Shown here: in pieces, positions 59,773 through 64,000 of the stretch
How positions within the stretch are numbered: position 1 is the stretch's first letter
How the letters are laid out: each line of letters opens with the position of its first letter
DNA from: Piper betle
Taxonomy: Eukaryota; Streptophyta; Magnoliopsida; Piperales; Piperaceae
Length of the DNA stretch: 64,000 bases
Direction of reading: 5' to 3'
NCBI GenBank assembly: GCA_033002965.1
Contig: JAURVB010003325.1
Coordinates: forward strand, 1-64,000
Made by a program: the position numbers and the translations under genes
The notes under the pieces: generated by a model
What the model was told of the DNA's origin: nothing
What the model saw: only the letters and a program-made list of their open reading frames with translations
The model's database searches: none

Positions 59773-60132
59773 ATGGAGGGGACTATCAAGATCAAGAGGC
59801 GGAGACGACATCCAATAAGTAATGTAGGAATGGCGGTAAGAGCAATGTGGTGCATGACGATGGTGTGGTCTTCAAGGGGCATCCACGCTTGCTCCACCGG
59901 CACTAAGGGGTGCAAGGAGTGTATAGTGAAGCAGTTAGATTGCGAGTGCCCTGGATGCAGACCAGTTCTGCGGTGCCTAGCAGGATGCCTCTGGGATGGA
60001 GTCGAACAGAGCAAGTGCGTCAAAACCTGCGACTCTGGCAAGGGGAAGGGCAAGCCTCGCCTCCCTCGCTGCAAGAGATGCTTCAGCGCCTGCAAGTGCA
60101 CCTGTGTTCGTCATCGCCTGCTTCGCCGTTAA
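59773..60132 (+). CDS. Small basic cysteine-rich protein, function unknown, 119 aa
   Basis: Single-exon frame from the ATG at 59773. I do not recognise the family with confidence. A very basic start (KIKRRRRH) and a moderately hydrophobic stretch (about 17-35, MAVRAMWCMTMVWSS) precede a Cys-rich body: 16 Cys in all, at 27, 40, 47, 50, 57, 59, 62, 68, 72, 82, 86, 100, 103, 107, 109 and 111. CxxC, CxC and CxxxC spacing (KGCKEC, CECPGC, CKRCFSACKCTC) resembles disulphide-rich secreted peptides or a metal-binding fold. The hydrophobic stretch could be a weak signal peptide or anchor if translation starts at Met20. Upstream TATA and leader, and the absence of repeat character, favour a real gene. 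The antisense frame 59607-60101 is taken as a shadow. Confidence 0.65.
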   Translation: MEGTIKIKRRRRHPISNVGMAVRAMWCMTMVWSSRGIHACSTGTKGCKECIVKQLDCECPGCRPVLRCLAGCLWDGVEQSKCVKTCDSGKGKGKPRLPRCKRCFSACKCTCVRHRLLRR

Positions 60133-60609
60133 TCTGGCCGAATTTCTATCCATCGTATTTATGTAGAAAGTACTGTTGCTAATGATGGCAGGTTGGGAAT
60201 GAAAAGATGTTTACTTAGACTCAATTCATGTGACCTCGAATCCACGTCCAGTAGTAATATTATTTCGTTTTTGTATGTTGGCCGATTGGCCGATTGACCG
60301 TCTACTTATTTCGTAGGCAAGGATATCAGCCAGCTTTACTGACCATACTTACATATATGCTTTTCATTGCACCACACTACCTGTGGTACTAGTTCGCGTC
60401 ATAAAAGAAAATGCATATGCCAGAAGTTAATACTAGAACGAACAATGCATTATTTAAGCTTTACATAGAGCAAGCCACATAGTGATGGCTAGGAAGATCA
60501 ACTAGCTACTACATTCATCTTTCTACTATTTAACTACGGGGTACAGATATGTGAAGTGGACCGGCACTCCACGCTCTAACGCCAGAAAATAGAACTTCAA
60601 TACCCACAC

Positions 60610-61199
60610 TTAGTTTTCTGCAATTAGATAAGAAAACAAACACAGTACTTAGCATAAACAGAGTACTTAGAAAACAAACACGCGAACTAATTAATGAATA
60701 CTTACATGCATGCATGTTGAAACATTAAATATTAATTGAAGTTCAACGATTTGTAGTCTTATAATGATCAAAATAAGCAGGAGCTTAGCGATGATTTAGT
60801 CGTGGAAACATATAGATAGGATAATATTTTGAGGGTGATCATGGGTGAAGATATACGTATACCATTGCACTCGGGCGGAGGGTTAAGGAGGCATTTCTTG
60901 GGGAGAGCCACAGCGAGCTTGGGGTCGACGCCGAAAGAGGGGAGGAGCATGGAGTTCTTGTAGCCGCAGAGACAGTGGAGATCGGCAGTCTCAATCACAT
61001 CGCAACAACCTTTGGTTGGCGGCGTCGGTGACGGCCCCCTAATGGCCGGGAGGCACTCCCCCAGCTGGGCGGCGTCCATGTTGCATAAGGTCATTGCCTC
61101 ACACCTTCCACCTCCATTCACCATCATCAATACTACTCCCAACGCTACCACGCCAATTACCTCAATGACTAGCCCTCCAGCTGCATATGATTTCGCCAT
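60610..61199 (-). CDS. DIR1-like lipid-transfer protein, 2 exons, 114 aa
   Basis: Secreted, eight-cysteine lipid-binding protein of the DIR1-type nsLTP group (DIR1 itself is linked to systemic acquired resistance). Exon 1: 61199-60863. An N-terminal hydrophobic signal segment (about 9-30, VIEVIGVVALGVVLMM) is followed by the 8-Cys motif: LCNMDAAQLGEC, then KGCCDVIETADLHCLCGYKN, KKCLLNPPPEC. The spacing C-x9-C...CC-x9-C-x-C fits the family, as does the Pro-rich PSPTPPT before CC. A GT donor follows ECN; the best acceptor gives a tiny exon 2 (60617-60610) adding EN and a stop. Unspliced reading would run on to 60768. The last junction is the least certain part. Confidence 0.85.
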
Positions 61200-64000
61200 C
61201 TCAATAATATTCTTCCAGCAATGCTAGTTGCTTTGAGGGAAAGCGGAAAAGGCTCCCAACTTAGCTCAATTAGCTCATACGCCGTTAGTTCCTTTTTATA
61301 AGCGAAGGTCGTGGGTTCCCGAGACATATATATGCCAAGGAGGTCACGAGGATACTGACTTCACCTCACCTGAGTGATTGGGCAAGGTTGGAAAATGAAG
61401 GACATGCATACACACCCAAGCCTCGTAAATGAACCACCTTGAAACGATGGGAAAGTACGTACGTAGTGCATTACTACAAGTCTATATTATGATATGATAT
61501 TGTTACTATGAACAGCTGTGAATAACTTGTCTTCGGCGGCCAGTTTCCAATATGCCAGTGGACAGAGACCTGCTTTCTTGCCTGAATCAGACTCGGAAAA
61601 CAGAAGCCTGATTTGCCAAATTTTAAAACCACCCCTCAATTACCTCCAGATCGGGGACGCCAATTCACAGCAGCTGCCATCGATTTGACGGTTTGGAATC
61701 TTCGGACTTCTTTGCACATTTAAATTACCCAAACGCATTTCCAGTTAATCCACCGCCGTATTGTGTATTGGTGTATATAGCCCTTTCACTCCCAACACAA
61801 ATCACACGCATGTCATGGCTTTTGATACCAATCTATTGCATTTGTTGCCATTTTCGACGGGGCTTAGCAACTAGCTCACAACATAGAACTGGTTGTCGAA
61901 GTTAATAGAATTTCACAATCGGCTGGTTGTGTAATTCCCCTCGACAGAGTGCAGAAATCCGGAGGTTAAACATTGTTTAGCCTTAGACTTGTCGACCATG
62001 ACAACACTCCATACACCACCGTAATTGGATCTTGCAAATTATTTTTCCAAGAAAAAGAAACCAAGGCCAGAGAAACTGAACCAAGATAAATTGTCTGACT
62101 CAATCATGGCGTTACATATGCTTAAAAAACAGCATCTTAGAGACAAGCAACCACCAAGTTTGCCAACCACATAATCATATTTCTGTAACATTGTCGATGT
62201 CTAGCAAATCATTGTGCATACAAATACAGTTCCAGGACCAAGGTCAAAGGAATACCGTAACTACATGTTTCAGTCAGGGTCAGAGATAAAGATATATGAA
62301 ATAACTACAGGAGTTTTAACCTAAACGATTAAATAGTCATTTCAAAAAGCATCTGTTACACTTGTTAGTTGAACCAGTCACTAGTCGCCAAATCCAACTT
62401 AAAGTATCTGTAAATAAATCAACAGCAGAAAAAAAGTCATTTTCTCAATTAAGTTTGCCCTATAGAGAATGCCATCTTTCAATAAACTAGAGACATACAA
62501 GAAATAATGTTCACAATACAACACAGATTCAGAAAAGTAATAACACTAATCAAACAAGCTACTTCCACTAACACGCAGATAATCTTACTCAAGGAACTTT
62601 GAAAATAACAATAAGCATACTCTAGTAATTTGGAGGCCATCTTAGTGAGAAAATAAAGTTCGGGAGACCATTAAGATTGAAAATCACCATCTACTATAAA
62701 AGTTTCTGACCTTTCCGGCTTCAATGCATTTGTTGGCAAGAAGAAATAAAATCAAATTGCTTCTGATAATGGAAAATGCTCAATGAAAATATTATACCAG
62801 CCCATTATATGGGTAATCTACGTAGGAATAAGATTTGATAGCATATGCTAGTTGCAATCCTATGTGTACTTCTTACAGTTCCAAAATTTGAAACCATATC
62901 ATAACATAAACATTTTTCTGTACATAATCGATAATATACAACATTGATGACAGCATACATTGACGACAACATAGACATAGGCAAACCCAATAAGAAGCAC
63001 AGGACTTCTTGAGTTCATATCCAGCACTGACAGATAATACTAACGGCCAGCCTATCAATGCACAGACTGCAGTACTCCTCATCAAAATGCATTGAGCATC
63101 TAATATGGCAAAAATGTCCAATGCCAAATTGAATGTATTACTCGTCATCACTGAATCATTATAATCAGCCACGTAGGCAGGAAACTTAAAGTTATATTAG
63201 AAAAAACTTTACTCCCAAGGTGAAAGGGACAGATAAGTACTGAATGAATATTGGTTCTCTAACTGAAATTACTGCCTAGTTACAAATTTCTACTGAAACC
63301 CCCGACTCAATGAATCTGACTCTTTCTGCAAATACTATTTTCCATGATAATAGAGAAACCATTATCCGGTTCATGCTCACCATTCAATTGAAATCGTAAC
63401 TATTTCAGCAGGAACTAGTATCATACTCAATTTATTTTAAAAAAACTACTTTTTTATTAGCTGTTACATTACTCAATCCAGCAAAGCATAAAAAAACTAG
63501 TAAGATTTCCCTGAAGCAATGTAAAATAGTATCATTATCAGTTTGAACCCTGATCTAGCTCCATACAGGACATATGCATCATTTATTTGGCTGATTGCAC
63601 CTAATCTCATGTTTCATTATTGCGTGTTATTCTTCTTCTTCTTCCACCTTGTCCAGAATCAGAAACACAATCCTTTTTCACCATTCCGTAAACCACATTA
63701 AAGCTTAATTCGTGAAAGTTCATATCCTTTCAAATTAGCATTCATCCACTTTCTTTTTGGTTCCTACATCCCTCTTCAACAAGTTACAAAACACATGGCC
63801 TAAACCATCTCAAATGATGTTCATGCTCGTACTCAATTAAAAGCCACTCCCAACTTCCCTCTTATAAAATCATCAGGCATCCAATCTGTTATAGTCTTGC
63901 CGCGCATCCATCTCAATAAATGCGACTTCAATCACTCTCATCCAATATTGGCCGTTGTTCAGAAAATTTACACCATTCGGTAATATAGATTACATTGCCC
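61200..64000. other. LTP promoter and AT-rich intergenic DNA, no gene recognised
   Basis: 61200-61500 probably includes the LTP promoter. The rest is evenly AT-rich, with short frames on both strands (61693-61905, 62805-63172) and no domain. It could be an intron or flank of a gene beyond the window. Confidence 0.4.

Noticed and set aside
59607..60101. 164-codon minus-strand frame
   Set aside because: Antisense shadow of the cysteine-rich gene; the plus strand has a better start, leader and Cys pattern.

Overview
The window is plant (angiosperm) nuclear DNA. Genes carry spliced GT-AG introns, intergenic DNA is AT-rich, and LTR retrotransposons and Mutator-like elements fill much of the middle. 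Proteins recognised by family are typically plant: a fumarylacetoacetase, a plant-type reticulon (RTNLB), a four-CH-domain fimbrin, a DIR1-type lipid-transfer protein and a FAR1-related transposase. The species cannot be named from the sequence.

Layout. 1-2.7 kb: AT-rich DNA with a relic LTR end and a dispersed repeat. 2.76-11.1 kb (+): FAH in 14 exons, with an LTR-element relic in its largest intron. 11.8-13.3 kb (+): a five-exon reticulon-like gene. 13.3-19.5 kb: no gene I can support. 19.5-34.5 kb: a nest of retrotransposons. A chimeric copia-ended element on the minus strand (E1, 19512-34459, TSD aattt) holds gypsy fragments and a rearranged ribosomal protein uS5 copy. It was later invaded by a solo LTR (E2, 20858-23710) and by a complete gag-only gypsy element of the same LTR family (E3, 26646-34441, TSD ttaat). 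34.6-35.2 kb: an older LTR of that family. 35.26-45.6 kb: two head-to-head MULEs with FAR1-like transposases. The minus copy is split by a solo LTR (E6, TSD acgca); the plus copy is open but has lost a catalytic Asp. 46.3-51.6 kb (-): fimbrin in 14 exons. 52-54 kb: AT-rich, no gene. 54.0-58.4 kb: two old LTRs of the E2/E3 family, one inserted in the other (E4 in E5, TSD cgaac). 58.7-59.3 kb: a foldback element with tRNA-like boxes. 59.8-60.1 kb (+): a small cysteine-rich protein gene of unknown function. 60.6-61.2 kb (-): a DIR1-like lipid-transfer protein. 61.2-64 kb: no gene.

The host genes are unrelated housekeeping or cell-biology genes (tyrosine breakdown, ER shaping, actin bundling, lipid transfer), and there is no sign that they form a cluster. 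The unusual content is in the mobile DNA: a gag-only retrotransposon, a copia/gypsy/host-gene chimera, same-family LTRs nested in each other, and a transposase pair with complementary defects. Exon boundaries were read by eye from splice sites and phase-checked; individual junctions could be off by a base.
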